Source of the DNA: Chytridium lagenaria
Lineage: Eukaryota; Chytridiomycota; Chytridiomycetes; Chytridiales; Chytridiaceae
Assembly (NCBI GenBank): GCA_025449115.1
Contig: JAHLKC010000007.1
Location: forward strand, 248,001 to 312,000
DNA: 64,000 nt
Direction of reading: 5' to 3'
A model generated the notes under the pieces. It was not told the DNA's origin. It searched no databases and worked only from the letters and a program-made list of their open reading frames with translations. Position numbers and translations under genes: made by a program. Positions 34,477-47,304 of this stretch are shown here, piece by piece; position 1 is the first letter of the stretch, and every line of letters begins with the position of its first letter.

Positions 34477-36101
34477 TTACAAAAAGTAAGGTGTGGTCTG
34501 TCTAGGCGGCACAACGCGTTCATTGTCGGGCACAGCCGAGAAAATCTTAAAGCTTGATTCATCAATATTCAAGCTCTCATCAATCGTCATGATAGACGCC
34601 ACGTTGCCACATCGGTAGCAGTAGTTGGGTGCAGACCAGACTGTGACAAGGTTTTCGTCGGGGAACATGTATTTGTAACCTTCTTGGACGAGTTGATGTG
34701 CACGGGCGATGAGAGTGAGACCGTTGACGTGGTTGAACTGAAGGGGAGTTAGTTTGATGTTGGGGGGTTAGGGATGAGCCTTACTTCTGACGTGACTTTG
34801 CTGCCGAAAAGCCAGCCTGCTCCTCGGGGGCTGACAGCCCAGGTTTCAATGTCGTCAGGGTCAGACCACATCAAGTCTAAAAAAATGGTGACATTGTTAA
34901 AATAAAATTTGCTAAAATTATATAAAAAAGCATAAAAGTTCAAGTGGTGAGGATAGGGAGAGTTTTCCATACCGCAGAAGGCTCCTTCGTGAGGGACTTC
35001 TTGGCATCTCTGAATTGTGCGAATCTGATCAAGGGTACGAACGTCTGGGGACAGACCACCGTGGACGCAAAGAACACGGCCATCAATGATCTGCATGGAT
35101 CCATCATTAGAAAGCAAATAGGAGTTGGTAGAACAGTTTCAAACTTACAGCAGCGAGGGTCAAATAGTCAAACACAGAGCAGCAATACTTCCAGACATTG
35201 GCATTTCCATACTTTGTCTGACACTCGTCTGCAAAAACGTTAGATCTTAGTTCCCGTACAACCGCCGTAAGAATAACCAAAGCCAATAAATCGTACCGTA
35301 AAATCCGTAAACCTGAGTAATTTGCCGAGACTCGTGGTTTCCGCGCAACAAAGTAATCTTATCCGGGTATCTAAAAATAAAATTAGAAAAACAAAACCAC
35401 ATTTGTTTAAACAAGATCCACACAAACAAAATTATCCTCTCACCTCGCCTTCAAGGCCAAAAGCAAAGTAAAAGTCTCCAAACTGTAATAACCTCTGTCC
35501 ACAAAGTCTCCCTATAAATAAATAAAAAAAAACAAATAAATAAACCCCTTATCAGCCTCCTCTTATTTTCATGCAATACAAAAGAAAACAAACGGCATAC
35601 CATGAAAATGTAACTTGTGGTAGGAATCTCGCCACCAACACGGAAAAGCTCCATGAGATCATAAAACTGTCCATGAATATCTCCACATATTGTGACCGGC
35701 GCCTGCACAGGTTGAATATTGGATTCTTCCATCAACAACTCCTTGACCTTTAAACAGTACAATTAGCTACCCATGAGATCCTATAAAAGCTTACAATGTC
35801 GCAGAGTCTCTTGATATCGGGCTCGGGAAGGTACTGGCATTTCTTGACAGTGTCAAGCCATTCATCGGGTCCTAGATTTTCAACAAAAAGTGAAATGGAT
35901 GTGAGTTATGCAAGCAGTTGATGATGATGATGATGAAGATGATAATGATGATAATGATGATGACGGCTTGATGCTTGTTCTTAATGGGGTTCGATCCCTA
36001 TTAAGCCCACCCATCACACTGGATATCCATCGCATACGCATCACACACACACACGCACACACACAGAGATGATACATGATTTCACACGCACCTCCAGGCA
36101 T
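34477..36101 (-). CDS. PP6/Sit4-type Ser/Thr phosphatase catalytic subunit
   Basis: A metal-dependent PPP-family phosphatase of the PP2A-like group; Sit4/PP6 acts in the G1/S transition and TOR signalling. Exon 1 is only 10 nt (ATGCCTGGAG, 36101-36092). A 220-nt intron leads to exon 2 at 35871, giving [20 protein letters not shown], then PDIKRLCDI. Signature motifs are all intact: [69 protein letters not shown], and [12 protein letters not shown]. The C-terminus is [23 protein letters not shown] and the TTPYFL end point to PP6 rather than PP2A (DYFL after a different context) or PP4. At least seven short introns. The length of about 300 residues is as expected. Fungal homologues work with SAP subunits, which are not in this window. 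Confidence 0.92.
35918..36066. repeat. (GAT)n and (CA)n microsatellites in PP6 intron 1
   Basis: Roughly ten GAT/AAT trinucleotides at 35918-35965 and a CACA tract at 36042-36066. Both lie inside the first intron of the phosphatase gene. Confidence 0.85.
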
Positions 36102-37102
36102 TCTTGTACAGTAGTGAGTGCTAACTAGTAGTAGGTTCAAAAGGTATAACTAAACTGAATAATGAAATAATGAATATATAATGAAACTGGAACTGTTTGT
36201 GTTTTTTTTTTGCAGGCAGACAGAGAGTCAGTCAGTCAGTCAGTCAGTCAGTCACCAGTTAATATATATATACTAGGGGAATAAAACCCTTTGTGTAACA
36301 ATTCTATTTATCATAATAAAGTAATTCATTACTATTTAAATAATAAATAAAATATTATATTATTATTATCGATTCAATATATAATGAATAAGATGATATA
36401 ATATAAATAATAAAAGTAATATTTAAAATCATGGAACCTTTTCATTACTATATATAATATATATAAAATAATAAATATCAGGGATCAACGCTTTGCTTTC
36501 CAAAAGAATAAAATAAATAAATATAATATTATTATAATAAGGGGATCGACAAAAGAAAAGAAAATGGAAAAGTTGTTTTATTAAATATATTTATTAATAA
36601 GTAAATAATTCATTTGTATGTGCATGTGCTATTATTAATACCAAAAATGATCCCATTGAATATGTAATTACCAAACCATTTCTAGCTAGAACTAAATTAT
36701 AAATCAAGAAACAAACCCACCGGTATATATATAATCATAATACAGAACACATTCAAAACGTATTCCATATTTCTTACTTTCTTTTCTCAGTATACAAGAA
36801 AAAAAAGAAAAAAAAAACACGTTAAAAAAAAACAACAACAACAAAGGCCTGCAGGGTTGGGTTGCGTTGTAAGGTAACAAGAAAGGTAAAGAAAGGGAAC
36901 AAAGAGTAATCACGTTTGTGGATGTGGAAAATTGACTTTGTAAAGAAAAAACAGAAGAGCAAACAAAAAACAGTTGATATTATAAAAAAAAAAAGAACAA
37001 AACAGTTGGATGAGAAAAAGGGTGGAAAACACCTCTTTTTTTGGCAAAAACATGAAGGGGAGTCTGTTGGATATCATAATAGAGGTGCTCTTGTTTTTCT
37101 TT
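36102..37102. other. AT-rich spacer with (GTCA)n repeat
   Basis: About 1 kb upstream of PP6 and downstream of the Cla4-like gene. It contains about seven GTCA tetramers at 36225-36254. Then come 500 bases of almost pure A/T with TATATA and AATAAT runs (36260-36720), then an A-rich tract with short G/C content. No gene recognised. Confidence 0.75.
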
Positions 37103-39935
37103 CTAAAAAAAGAATGCTCTACTTTTCGCTCTCTTGACCAAAGGTGCAAGTCCACTCAAACGGTACAGAAAGACGTAAGAACGGGTGCTACGGAACGAAA
37201 AAGAAAAAAAAGAAAAAGAAACCCCAGCACGTTAAAATCACCTCCATAAACAAAACCAAAACAAGAAAAAAATAAACCAAAACAATAACATACCTGTAAC
37301 AATTCATCACTCGTCGCCCTCTTATTCACATCCACCTCCAAAACCCTTCCCAAAAAGTTTTTAAACACCGAACTCAACTTCTCAGGACTCTTCAACGTCG
37401 GTGTCCCATTCGTCGCAATCAATACAACGCCTTCAATGGCTCTTCCTCAAGATAAGGTGGCTCCCCTTCAATCATCTCAATTGCCATAATCCCCAATGAC
37501 CAGATATCCACTTTGGCACCGTATTCTTTTTGTTTCACCACTTCGGGTGCCATCCAGTAGGGCGTGCCAACCATTGTCGCACGCTTTCCGCGGTCTGACG
37601 TGAGCTTTGCGCAGAATCCGAAATCAGCTGGGTTCCAGGAATGTTAGTTTTAGAAAGATTGTACAACACCCCTAAAAAACATAAAAACACCAAATATATT
37701 TGGTGCTCGGGAGTGAAAACTTACTGATTTTGACCTGTCCATCACTGTTCATCAAAATGTTGTCAGACTTGATATCACGGTGAATAATCTGCCTCAAATG
37801 CAGATGATTCAACCCCTTGATAGTCTAAAAAAAAAACACAACAAAAAATCATACAGAATTAATATCCCAAAAAAAAACCCCCTCCCTTCAACACCCCCCA
37901 AAAAAAAACTCACCTCATTACAGATTGCCGCAATCTGCACCTCACTCATAGTATTATTATCAATAATATCCGTCAAAGGTCCACCCTCCATATACTCCAT
38001 CACAACCCAAAGCTCGCTCTTCACGAGAACGAGTCAAGGTAATTCACAATATTCGGGTGTTGAGATTCCTTCATCACCAAAATCTCATTCACAATCAATT
38101 CTTTCCGCGGTTGATGCGCGAGATCCATTTGCTTGATCGCCACAGAGGTCGGTAGGAAGGTCCATTGGCGCTAGGGTTATTGACCCTCGCAACGTACACG
38201 GATCCAGAAGCGCCTTGTCCAACCTTCTTGATCTTGGTGTAGATGGCGAGGGGGTCTCCCTTGGATACAACCGCCCCTAAACAAAAAATTATTTATCGTC
38301 AGAAACCCTGAACATCATGCAAGGACGGCGGGACTCACTTAATTTCTCCATAATCTGAGCCTCAGACATGGTACTCATACGCGGCTCCTTGTTCTTCTTT
38401 CTAGGCGCAGAAACAGGCGCAGACGCAGCTGCCATGTCCTTCTCCTTCTCCTTCTCAGAGGCCGTGAAGTAGGGGGTGACGAAGGCTTGGACACGGGGTC
38501 CTGAACATTTCTTGGTGGAGCTCTATCATCAGGACGATCCGATCTCGCTGGAACAGCTCGAGATGATGAAGCAGGTGGAGGTTGAGGAACAACGCGTTGC
38601 TGCAATCAAATCCAAAAAAATAAAAAATAAATAAACAATCGAGGGATAGGGAGATAGGGTAACGAGGAAGATCGCTTACAGCAGGTGGAGAACTGAACTG
38701 GAGTTCCGTATGGAGATTTCGAAGACCCTCCAGGGAAATAATCCTTCTCCCTTTCCCTCTCTCTATCCCCTCCCTGTCCCGTTCATAATCACGACCCCAC
38801 TCCGTCCACCTGAATAATCACTCCTCGCATCCGATCGAGCATAAGGATCCTTTGACCTCTCCCAATCGCGATCCCTCGGATCAGGTTGCCTGTCATAATT
38901 ATTCCTCTCCCTGTCCCTGTTATCACGACTCGGTCCAGGAGATCCAGAAGGCGACGCATCCTCATACCCTCCTCTCTGTGGGAAATATTGACCACCCTGA
39001 GGTTCATCCCGCATCTTGACACCGGTGCCAGCACCACCACCACCACTCCACCAGAGACAAGATTTTCTGTGTAGAATTCTAAAACGTCGAGAACGGCTTG
39101 AGGTTCTTTGTGATTTCGTCTTTGGAGATGTTGGAGGACTCGAGAAGTGATTTCCATTCCGATGGAAGGCCCTGGGATATGTGTAGGGTTAGTTGTGTTT
39201 TCACCATCCATATTGATGACGAAAGAAAAGATATTTACCGTGAATAACCGCTGAGAGGGTCAAATCCGACATGGACTTGGTGAACAAAGTCGGTAGGATT
39301 ACTGATCCCATCAAAGGTGATCGCTATAAAAGGAAAAAAAAAACAAAAAACAACACCCAACGTTATAAAAAACACTCCTCCACTTTAAAGTTCCATTTTC
39401 AATTTACCTGATAAATCTCATCCATCCAAGAATAAAGCTCCTCATCACTCTACACGATATGTAATAAGTCTTATCCTTTGTCACAATCTCAAAGCAATAT
39501 GGCTTTAATTCAATCCGTTGAACAGACTCCACATCCTTTAAAAAGATCAAATAAAGCGACTGATACGTATTCTACACAAAGAAAGGCGTCAATACGGGAG
39601 TTTTCTTCTAAAGTATTAAATGCAAACGAAAAAAAAGAAAGCCCCCGTACTTCATTACGATGAATCGTTAAGGTTTGCTCTCGTAAAAGTAACCACTTTT
39701 TGGACCACATAAAACTTCGTATCCCATCTTCCTTGACCGAGGCGTATCCTCGCTTTACAACGTACGAAACATTCTGTTTGATCGACTAATCAATGATCAT
39801 GCCACATAAAAAAAAAGGCGTCCCCCATCCACCACAACTCACTTTGTCGAACCACAAAGTTTATTCTCCTACAGCAATGATTCGTGCTGGTACAACCCGC
39901 GAATGTCCTACGTGCCTTGATCAACAAAGTAGAGC
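37103..39935 (-). CDS. CLA4: Cla4-type p21-activated kinase (PH, CRIB, kinase)
   Basis: A Ser/Thr kinase of the Ste20/PAK group, recruited by Cdc42-GTP and phosphoinositides to control polarity and septation. N-terminal PH domain (about 39790-39420): [70 protein letters not shown]. The CRIB follows: [20 protein letters not shown], then [16 protein letters not shown] and [13 protein letters not shown] Pro/Arg/Asp-rich linker occupies about 38380-39010. Kinase: [23 protein letters not shown], the catalytic loop around [27 protein letters not shown] with [32 protein letters not shown] and [10 protein letters not shown]. The last exon, after CCGTAG, gives HPFLRLS and then, after a one-base shift near 37165, [10 protein letters not shown]. 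The PH domain marks it as Cla4 rather than Ste20. The start is uncertain because the first exon abuts a 13-14 G run (39947-39959). Several frame changes inside the kinase domain look like base errors. Confidence 0.9.
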
Positions 39936-40264
39936 AACTCTGCATGGGGGGGGGGGGGGAACTCTCGTGTCAGCCTACTAATAGTACAGATGGATGTGAT
40001 CGCACGCCTATTCCCCACCTTCTTTAATACTCGTTATTCCAATCCACCCAAAACCGACAGCAAAGCAATAACAACAGAGTGTTCGTTTTGCAGCAACAAG
40101 GTCAAAAGCGCGTGAAACGACTTCACAGAGAGCGAGCAACGATGAGGTAATGGCTAGAGCTAAAAAAAGCTTTCCTCTCCAGAGTTCCAAGTGTTCCACA
40201 GTTTCCAAATTTCTGTAAGGCAGCATGCCCCAATCAGAGCACACCTACTAAATTTTAAAGCAAA

Positions 40265-41649
40265 ATGGACGCTCAAACAGCAACAGTCATTGACCACCTC
40301 AGGACACTCCCAGCCGTCAGGTCAAGGACCTCCCTTCTCCTCGAAAACCCATCTCACCTCAAAAACTTTACCGTCGACACCTCAAAGCTTTCAACAGTCA
40401 TCGATGCCATCATCGATCTCATCAAACGAGACTACCCAACACCCACAGCCATCCCACCTCATTCACGGTGGCGTCATTTCGAGGTTGCTACATCAGGGCA
40501 ACCCCCATCCGTCGCGTGCATGCCCTCCTTAAAGTCTGGGAAGACGCTGGTATGATAAAATCGAATGCGTGAGACGTTACTCGACCTCTTTGTGGTATCT
40601 GTGCTGTTGGATGCGGGGCGGGGGCTTCTTGGAAATACAAGTTCAAAAGGGAACCCCTTGGTCTCTCCGAAGTTGAGCTAGACGTGGATGCCGTCTACAA
40701 CCGCTCCGAAGGTCTCGCCATCGCATCCTTGTTTTGGTTCATGGAGGGTGGAATGTCAGGAACGCCTTCCACCCTTCATCAAGTTGATTCTGTGGGTCTC
40801 TCCAAAGTCACCGCATCGACCCTTCAAACCGCTTTTCAAGTGACCGACACCAACCCTTTGGTCGTGTAGAAGGTCGAGTTCAGCTTCTCCGCTCTCTCGG
40901 CAAAGTCCTAGCCGACAACCCCAAATTCTTTGGTGGTTCCGATCCTTCCACGGTATCCGTCGACCCGGAAACATGGTTGATTTCCTCCTCGCCCATGCGA
41001 CTACAGTCAAACATTCCAATGATGCCATCTCGGTGCAGGTGTCGGCATTGTGGGAGGTTGTCATGGATGGGCTTTCTGGTATCTGGCCGCCAACGCGAAC
41101 CCAAATCGCTGGGATCCCTATGGGAGACGTCTGGCCATCTAAAGCGTTAGCCTCCATTGTCAAAGAAACCAGTGTAGGCAGTGATCTCATTCCGTTCCAT
41201 AAACTCTCGCAATGGCTCACGTATTCGTTGATGGAACCGCTCAGCCTTCTTGGCATCACCTTTGAGGGATTGAAGTGATGACGGGGTTGGCCGAGTACCG
41301 TAATGGTGGATTGTTGTCGATTATGGGGTAATCTCGTTAAAGGAGAAGACGGACGCGATACCGCGTTTTAATGTTTACGATGATGTTGTTGTGGGTGGAG
41401 GGCTTAAACTGTGGCGCTCTTGATAAAGTTGGAGAGGGGGTTCGGAAGAAGCTTGGAATGTCTGAGAAGGAACTCCTTTGGTTAAAGTGTTGGAAGCTGG
41501 TGAGTTGGACCGTTTATTTTCGTCGTGAATTATAGGCTAAACAATTTTTGTTAGGAACTTGGAAACTTGGTCGCGAGATTGCCGCAAAGCTGCGTCCTGA
41601 CACTAAAGGTCCGCCTATTGAGATCATTTCTGACGGAACTGTGTTTTAA
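40265..41649 (+). CDS. URC4: DUF1688 protein, URC4-type uracil catabolism
   Basis: Member of the DUF1688 family, which includes URC4, needed for the URC route of uracil degradation in several yeasts and present in some bacteria. The start at 40265 gives MDAQTATVIDHLRTLPAVRS. Family landmarks follow in order: PPHSRWRHFEVA, LLDLFVVSVLLDAGRG (about 40570-40620), YNRSEGLAIASLFWFMEGG, TASTLQTAFQVTDTNPLVV, RPGNMVDFLL, LSGIWPPTRTQIAGIPMGDV, LIPFHKLSQWLTYSLMEPLS, then GLAEYRNGG and a final SDGTVF immediately before the stop at 41647-41649. The WRHFE, HKLSQW and DGTVF motifs are invariant in the family. One intron lies near 41500-41555. Reading through needs about five single-base frame changes, all within conserved sequence. 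The biochemical step of URC4 is not established. Confidence 0.9.
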
Positions 41650-41743
41650 AACCTAAGCTTATATACGTAATGTGTTATATATATAAATACATGTATTACT
41701 GAAAACATATACGTTCAATTTGCCAAAATGACGTGATAGTGAT

Positions 41744-43507
41744 TTAAAAGGAGACCAAATGCCAATCGGCGTCCACATTTGACGCATCCTCATCATCCCC
41801 CGATTCCTCATCTAACACTGCTGTGAGTAAGAGAACACCAGGATCTATCGCGCTACTATGACCAGACCGCATATATAAATGTGAGCTATCTGAATCGCCG
41901 TCTTCAGCAAGCACATGATCCACGTATCGATTACGGAAATTCGGACGTTGGCGTCTTCGGAGTGCAGCATGGAGACGAAAGACTTTAAAAAAGTCAACAG
42001 AGAAAGGTTCCAAAGGCGGTTCATGAGTCACGGCTCTGTGTTAGAATATTGCGTAAGCTTCGAAAGGAAGATCTTGATCCAAGTGTAAAAAAGATAACAA
42101 TGACGTTAGAATAAGCAAAACCCAGACCTTTTCGATCAGAATCTGTCTTTTCTTCACAAAATTTGTATGAGGTTGTTCCACGTCCCTAAGAACATTTGAG
42201 AATCACAAACTATACCAAAGAAAATATACCGCCCCATTTTACTTGCTCTGCAACATAACGCCAAATTCTCCAAAGTATTCGGGATTCCGCTGATCGGAAG
42301 AACAACGCCTTGCGAGTGACATAGATATGCGATATCAAAATTTAACATTGCAAGGCCTACGGTAAAAGCCTCTATGTTGGAATCACTGAGGTATAGAGGC
42401 ATTTGCCTAATTCAAAAAAAAAAAAAAAAAAACAACCAAAAAAAAGTAAATTCCCCTCCTATTGTTACGGACATACCCCGACGTAAGTCCCTCGATGCGT
42501 GTAAACTATCAGGATTCCCTTTTGCGTATGATTTCGCACCTTTGCTGATTAATTCGAACGGGACTCGAACTCCCAGGTAATGGGTATTAATATCGTCAGC
42601 TGAATTATGTGCCAATTCCAGCATTAAACTTTCCCGGGGATATGCTACAACAATCGTTTAAATACAGACGGAAGAAAGGAAAAAATCAAAAGCTTGCCTT
42701 GAAAGTCCCCATACGAGCAAAACCCAACATCACGACTCGGTATTCTGCGGATCCTCATAAAAGAGTTTTCGCCACATCGTAATTCGGAGACGACCCCACC
42801 ATTTTCCGGTACTTGTCGCTAGAAGTGGAAGCAAGCGCATCATCTCGTGGTGGAGACAGCACAGGAACAGATACCACAGTACTCTGCGGTGCCACCCGTT
42901 GAACTCGACGTAATCGAAATGCCGACACAAGCTCCCTCACTAAGATACGTCGGGATTGAATCAACACATCCACCGTTGACCTGTAGTTATCAAACGCTTG
43001 TTCCACTTCTTGCAACGCCACAACCATGACATGAGGTCCATGACGTTTCAAGTCGGCTTGAGCTGCTTCCAATGCTTTGCGACGGGATTCAACTTGGGTT
43101 CGAAGAGCCCTTAACTTGGACCGGTCTGATTTTTACGTTATTAAAAGTATTCTGCATGCAACTTTTGCATGGATGCTTTACCTTGCTCCAGTTTCGATTT
43201 CATAGTAACCACCAAATTCTCCACTTCGTGCAGCCTTCGCTTCAACGATGAATGCTCCTTGTCGGCCTTGATACCTGTCGGGCGACGTCCCGCCATTCTT
43301 TTTCTAGCACTGCGGCAATCTCCGACCTCTCTCTGTCAAGCTGTGATATGGTGGCCCGGTAATCGCCAACCTTTTGATATGCACACAGGGTCAGTCCATA
43401 CCTCCGACCCAAGGTGCAATGTCAATGAAGACGCCTTCTCACCTGTCCCTAATGCAGTCGACGCACACAAACTTGCGGCACATTGACCTACACAGTCTGC
43501 ATTCCAT
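41744..43507 (-). CDS. ATG14: ATG14/UVRAG-family autophagy protein
   Basis: Subunit of the autophagy-specific PI3-kinase (Vps34) complex I, acting at the pre-autophagosomal membrane. The start at 43505-43507 gives MECRLCRSMCRKFVCVDCIR, the paired CxxC zinc-like motif found at the ATG14/Barkor N-terminus. A coiled-coil region follows (LKRHGPHVMVVALQEVEQAF, ILVRELVSAFRLRRVQRVA). The ATG14/UVRAG domain has MLELAHNSADDINTHYLGVR, VPFELISKGAK, FDIAYLCHSQGVVLPISGIP and NTLENLALCCRASKMGRY. The acidic C-terminus ends DADWHLVSF at 41744. The Cys motif favours ATG14 over Vps38/UVRAG. At least four short introns. It is divergent from the SIZ1-like gene and convergent with URC4 (94-base gap). Confidence 0.85.
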
Positions 43508-43740
43508 CGTGTCGCTTGAAATCACTTAACTCCAGTTTGTTGAGCAAATTTGTCGAGTTTCATAGAAATCATCGGTGTGTCCATGTCCAACAGTGTGAAA
43601 AGGTCCAAACCATCACGGACGAACACGAATGAGAATCTAGTGCCAGCGTAAGGATCTTATCGCACTTCAACACTATTCATTTTCACACCTCCTCGATGGC
43701 ATACAGTTTTCTTCGCTAAACTTACTTCGCATTGCTCAGA

Positions 43741-46700
43741 ATGAGCGCATCAGGGAAGAACATTGGTCAACCCCAACATGGCAACAAATTCCTTAATCCA
43801 ACTCTTCTGAATCGCGGCGTCGCACCCACCAGCGCCCACAACTTTGCAGTCCCCATATCATTTTTACCCAAATCGACCTCTCAAACCCAACCAAACCCCT
43901 CGCTACCCAGCTCAAAAGAAGGTTCCTCCAACATTCCAAAAGGAGCACTCACAGGAGCGAACTTGACACCCATGCAGGTGCAATGCGCCAGGCACCAGCT
44001 CAATCCCAGTTAAATCAACAATCAGCAAATTCTACCATGCATGCGCACAGGGTTGCTTATCCGATGGTTGTCAACCCTAATCCGTCGTCCGATCCAAGAG
44101 GACTGGACAGCAATCACAATTTGACGTTGGGGCAAGAGTAGACGGTAGTTGCTCATATGCCTTCACACCTATTTCACCGGCGTCATCAAAGCCGCCTGCA
44201 CTGCAATTAAGGCCTTCTTCAACGGCCCCTCGCACCACCCTCACACCATCAACTGGCACTCATTAAATCAAAGTCAACCGCCTCCACAACCATCACCCAC
44301 TCCAGCACTATCATCTGCCCACTAGGCACTATGGTCTACATGACTTTGTCGTGCCGTTGCACCGCAGACGACATCCTACACCCACCCATCTCATGCCAAC
44401 TCTCATTCCCTGCCACACCATCTCAACGAGCAATACCTGTTCAACCAGGTCAGGCAGCCGCACAAGCCGTTGCCGCAGGCACCTCAGCTGCACCACCTAC
44501 GGCTAAACAAAATCTAGCTTCTACACCACCCAACAATCCGGTATGGTACAATCAAGGAGGAACACCAGTAGCAACGGCCAGAACAACATTGACGCCGAGG
44601 GTTAGTCAGGGCGATATAGATCATGGTGTTTCCGACTGTATTCACTCGTTGACTCATCTGGATTTTGAGGCGCTGGCGGATTCTTTGAGACTTAAGATTG
44701 ATTATGTGAAGTGGTGTCTTACGGTAAGATGATTTGCCCCTGTTAGTACTCAGAGCGGATTATTACAGGACCCGGCCAATATATCAAAGCTTACGATCGC
44801 ACAAGTTGGTTTATTATAGTGAGATTGATTTAAATATTCGTAGATTAGGCTTTGTGTCAAGTATGTATCGGATAAGTTCAAAATTACGTACAAAAGCCCT
44901 TACCTGAAATATCAATGGGTGGCATTACTTGAGAGCATGCTCTTCAAATCAAGAGTTGTCAAGGAACCCGAAAAGTAATTCTCTCTCTACTTTCTTGTGT
45001 CAAATACACTTTAATCGTTCTTACGTGAATTAATTCATATTTCTAGCGTTATCAACTCACCTTATCAAGTCCGTTTCAATAACGCAACTGCATCGCCTTC
45101 AACTCCTACACCTGCCTTGCCTTCTGTGCCGAGATTTGAGGGTACCCCCAAAACTCCTGTGCCGAGGGCACCTGGTGTACCTGCGGCAACGACACCGAGA
45201 TTTCAGCCGTTCACCCCCAACGCACAAAACCCGTTGGCGGCGTCATCTACACCAACCAAGACCATTAGTTTCCCTATTCGCTTGCTGTGTGAGGCAAAGC
45301 CGATTTTGACAAAACTTTATCAACGCCTGTGAGTTTTTCACTTTCTCATATACATAGTTTTTTTGTTGTTGTTTTTTTTTTTTTTTTTTTTTTTTGTTCT
45401 TGGTAAATCAACCCCTTTTCAATGTAGTCCTTTGAATTTTAACCGTTGTGCTTGCAGTAAGATGATTCCCTCCGAGTTTGGTTCGTTTTACGATTTCGTG
45501 GGGCTCTTGGACGCCAAGGATTAATATCTGGACAGAACGTAACCTCTTTATCATTTAAATTGGGAGCGAGCGATTTGTCATCTCTCGTCGAAGTACCCAA
45601 TAAGACAACCTCGCGGATCTTACTCCTGCTTCTCAAGAATCCGAAAACTTGGTTTTCATCCACCATGTACCAATTAAGCGTCAACGCATTTGGACGACCA
45701 CAGCTGCCATGTCCACAAGCGGTAAAAACTTTTTTTTACGTTGGGATTCTGATGCGTTTCATTTTTAGTTGGGGAGTTACCCTTCTATGATCTTACAAAG
45801 GGCATGCTAGCCAGTTCGGGAGGGAACACGTCTGCGACGGAAATAACCTTTCAAGTGCAATTGAGGCCGAATCGGAATGTACCAGTAAAAGATCTTGATG
45901 TGGTTGTGGCTGTCTTCTTGATGGATCAGTTGGATGTGGAGCAGGTTTGTGGATATTGGGGCTTGAGATCTTAATCTAATTACTAGCGGGTGTCGAGGGT
46001 GTATGAAGATAATATTATGAAGCATTGTAAGTTTTGTTTAAGGGTGGCTTTGCAAGAGGCTTTAATGAATCATCTAACCTTTTGTGTTTCAGTGGGTGAA
46101 AAGAGGAAAGAAGGTGTCGACATGCGCAATATCTCTCGCTCAGACCATCAACACCTCGGGATCTAACCGCTCTTCGGCGGCAAGCGTTGGAAAACGTTGC
46201 ACTGGATAACAAAGTGATGGATAGGAAAGCATCATCGGGGGATGTGGAGATCGGCGATTCCATTGTATCGTTTATGTGTCCCTTGACGCTTGTGCGGATT
46301 GAACATCCGGCAAAGGGTGCAGATTGTAAACACGTGCAGTGCTTTGACCTTAAGGTAAAGCCTTTGGTTTTTAAAATTCATTACGCATTATCACCTATTA
46401 ATTTTCTTTCTAGTCGTTCTGCGCTATGCTGAATCTCGGCTCGTTCTGGAAGTGTTCGGTTTGTGGACGAGTTTTACGGCCATCGGTAAGACTATATTTA
46501 AATATTTGGAGTTGAAATTAATCTACACTACCCCTTTTTTTATTTAGTCCATTGTCCTTGACATCCCGTTCCTCCGCCTACTTAAAGCATACCCAAATGA
46601 CACCAAATGTATTGTCAAACCAGACGGTACCGACGCCCCCTTCCACAACTCCCATGAAGACGGAATCGACATTACAGAAGACCCGCCGGAACGTTGTGAT

Positions 46701-46895
46701 ACCCCTGAAACGGATAGAAGCCATTTACAGATAACATCATCACAGTCTTCACCTGCTGGACTTAAACGGAAAGCGGTGGAAGTGATTGATGTTGATAGCT
46801 TTGATGCGGATGTTTTTGTGATGAGGACGAAGATGAGGTCACCCGAGGAGGCGAAAGTTGGGACAAAGATGATTGTTTCTATCGATATAGATTGA
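43741..46895 (+). CDS. SIZ1/PIAS-type SUMO E3 ligase (SP-RING)
   Basis: A nuclear SUMO ligase. The diagnostic SP-RING is at about 46255-46530 over three exons: [67 protein letters not shown]. It has the Cys-His pattern of the MIZ zinc finger and the PAKG.DCKH.QCFD signature. A C-terminal stretch [16 protein letters not shown] looks like a SUMO-interacting motif (VEVIDVD) with an acidic flank. Upstream, [13 protein letters not shown], then [20 protein letters not shown] fits the PINIT domain. The N-terminal third is Pro/Ser/Thr/Ala-rich, and I could not find a SAP domain. The start is uncertain (43741, or 43732 in the same frame). The stop is at 46893-46895. Several frame changes occur in the low-complexity N-terminal part. 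Other SP-RING proteins (Nse2, Zmiz) are less likely given the PINIT-like part. Confidence 0.83.
45360..45396. repeat. poly(T) tract in SIZ1-like intron
   Basis: A run of T broken by GTTGTTG then about 23 consecutive T bases, inside an intron of the SUMO ligase gene. Confidence 0.85.
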
Positions 46896-47304
46896 TAGCT
46901 TTTTGCTGGATACCCCCCCCCCCCCCCCTCCCCCGCCCCCCATTCTTTTCTTCTCACAAGATATATCCCCAGTCATTTGTGTTCCGCTCTCACTGCTTCT
47001 CGCCTCGTGCTTTCCGCTTTCTGCTGAAGTCGAAATATAAGTAGTGTTAATTAGTGCAATCCATTAATATTGGTTTACTCTTCTCTCTCCATAATTTTTT
47101 ATGACAACCGTTATTTGTTATCGAAATGATGAGCAAAGATGTGGACACCATCTTTATACCTAGCATAGTTGTTTGAGGAACATACCTATGGTTGGTCACG
47201 GAAATTTGCTTTGTTATCGATACGATTATAGTAGATGGACAAGGCTGCTTTGTTCTGTTAAACTAGAATAGTCAAATTATATTAAAGCCATGATGGCCAT
47301 TCCT
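46896..47304. other. intergenic with poly(C) run
   Basis: Contains about 16 consecutive C bases at 46912-46927 just after the SUMO ligase stop, then AT-rich spacer. No gene recognised. Confidence 0.6.

Noticed and set aside
35980..36000. tRNA-like T-loop GGGGTTCGATCCC in PP6 intron 1
   Set aside because: The flanking stem does not pair over five bases and no anticodon or D arm could be found; it lies inside an intron.
36260..36720. Centromere or replication origin in the 500-base AT tract
   Set aside because: AT richness alone is not evidence; no consensus element or repeat array supports it.
40265..41649. URC4 as a pseudogene because of about five frame changes
   Set aside because: Every invariant family motif through the terminal DGTVF is kept in order, so base-call errors are more likely.
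42555..42590. tRNA-like GGGAGTTCGAGTCCC on the minus strand
   Set aside because: It is coding sequence of the ATG14 exon (LGVRVPFEL) and no cloverleaf can be drawn.
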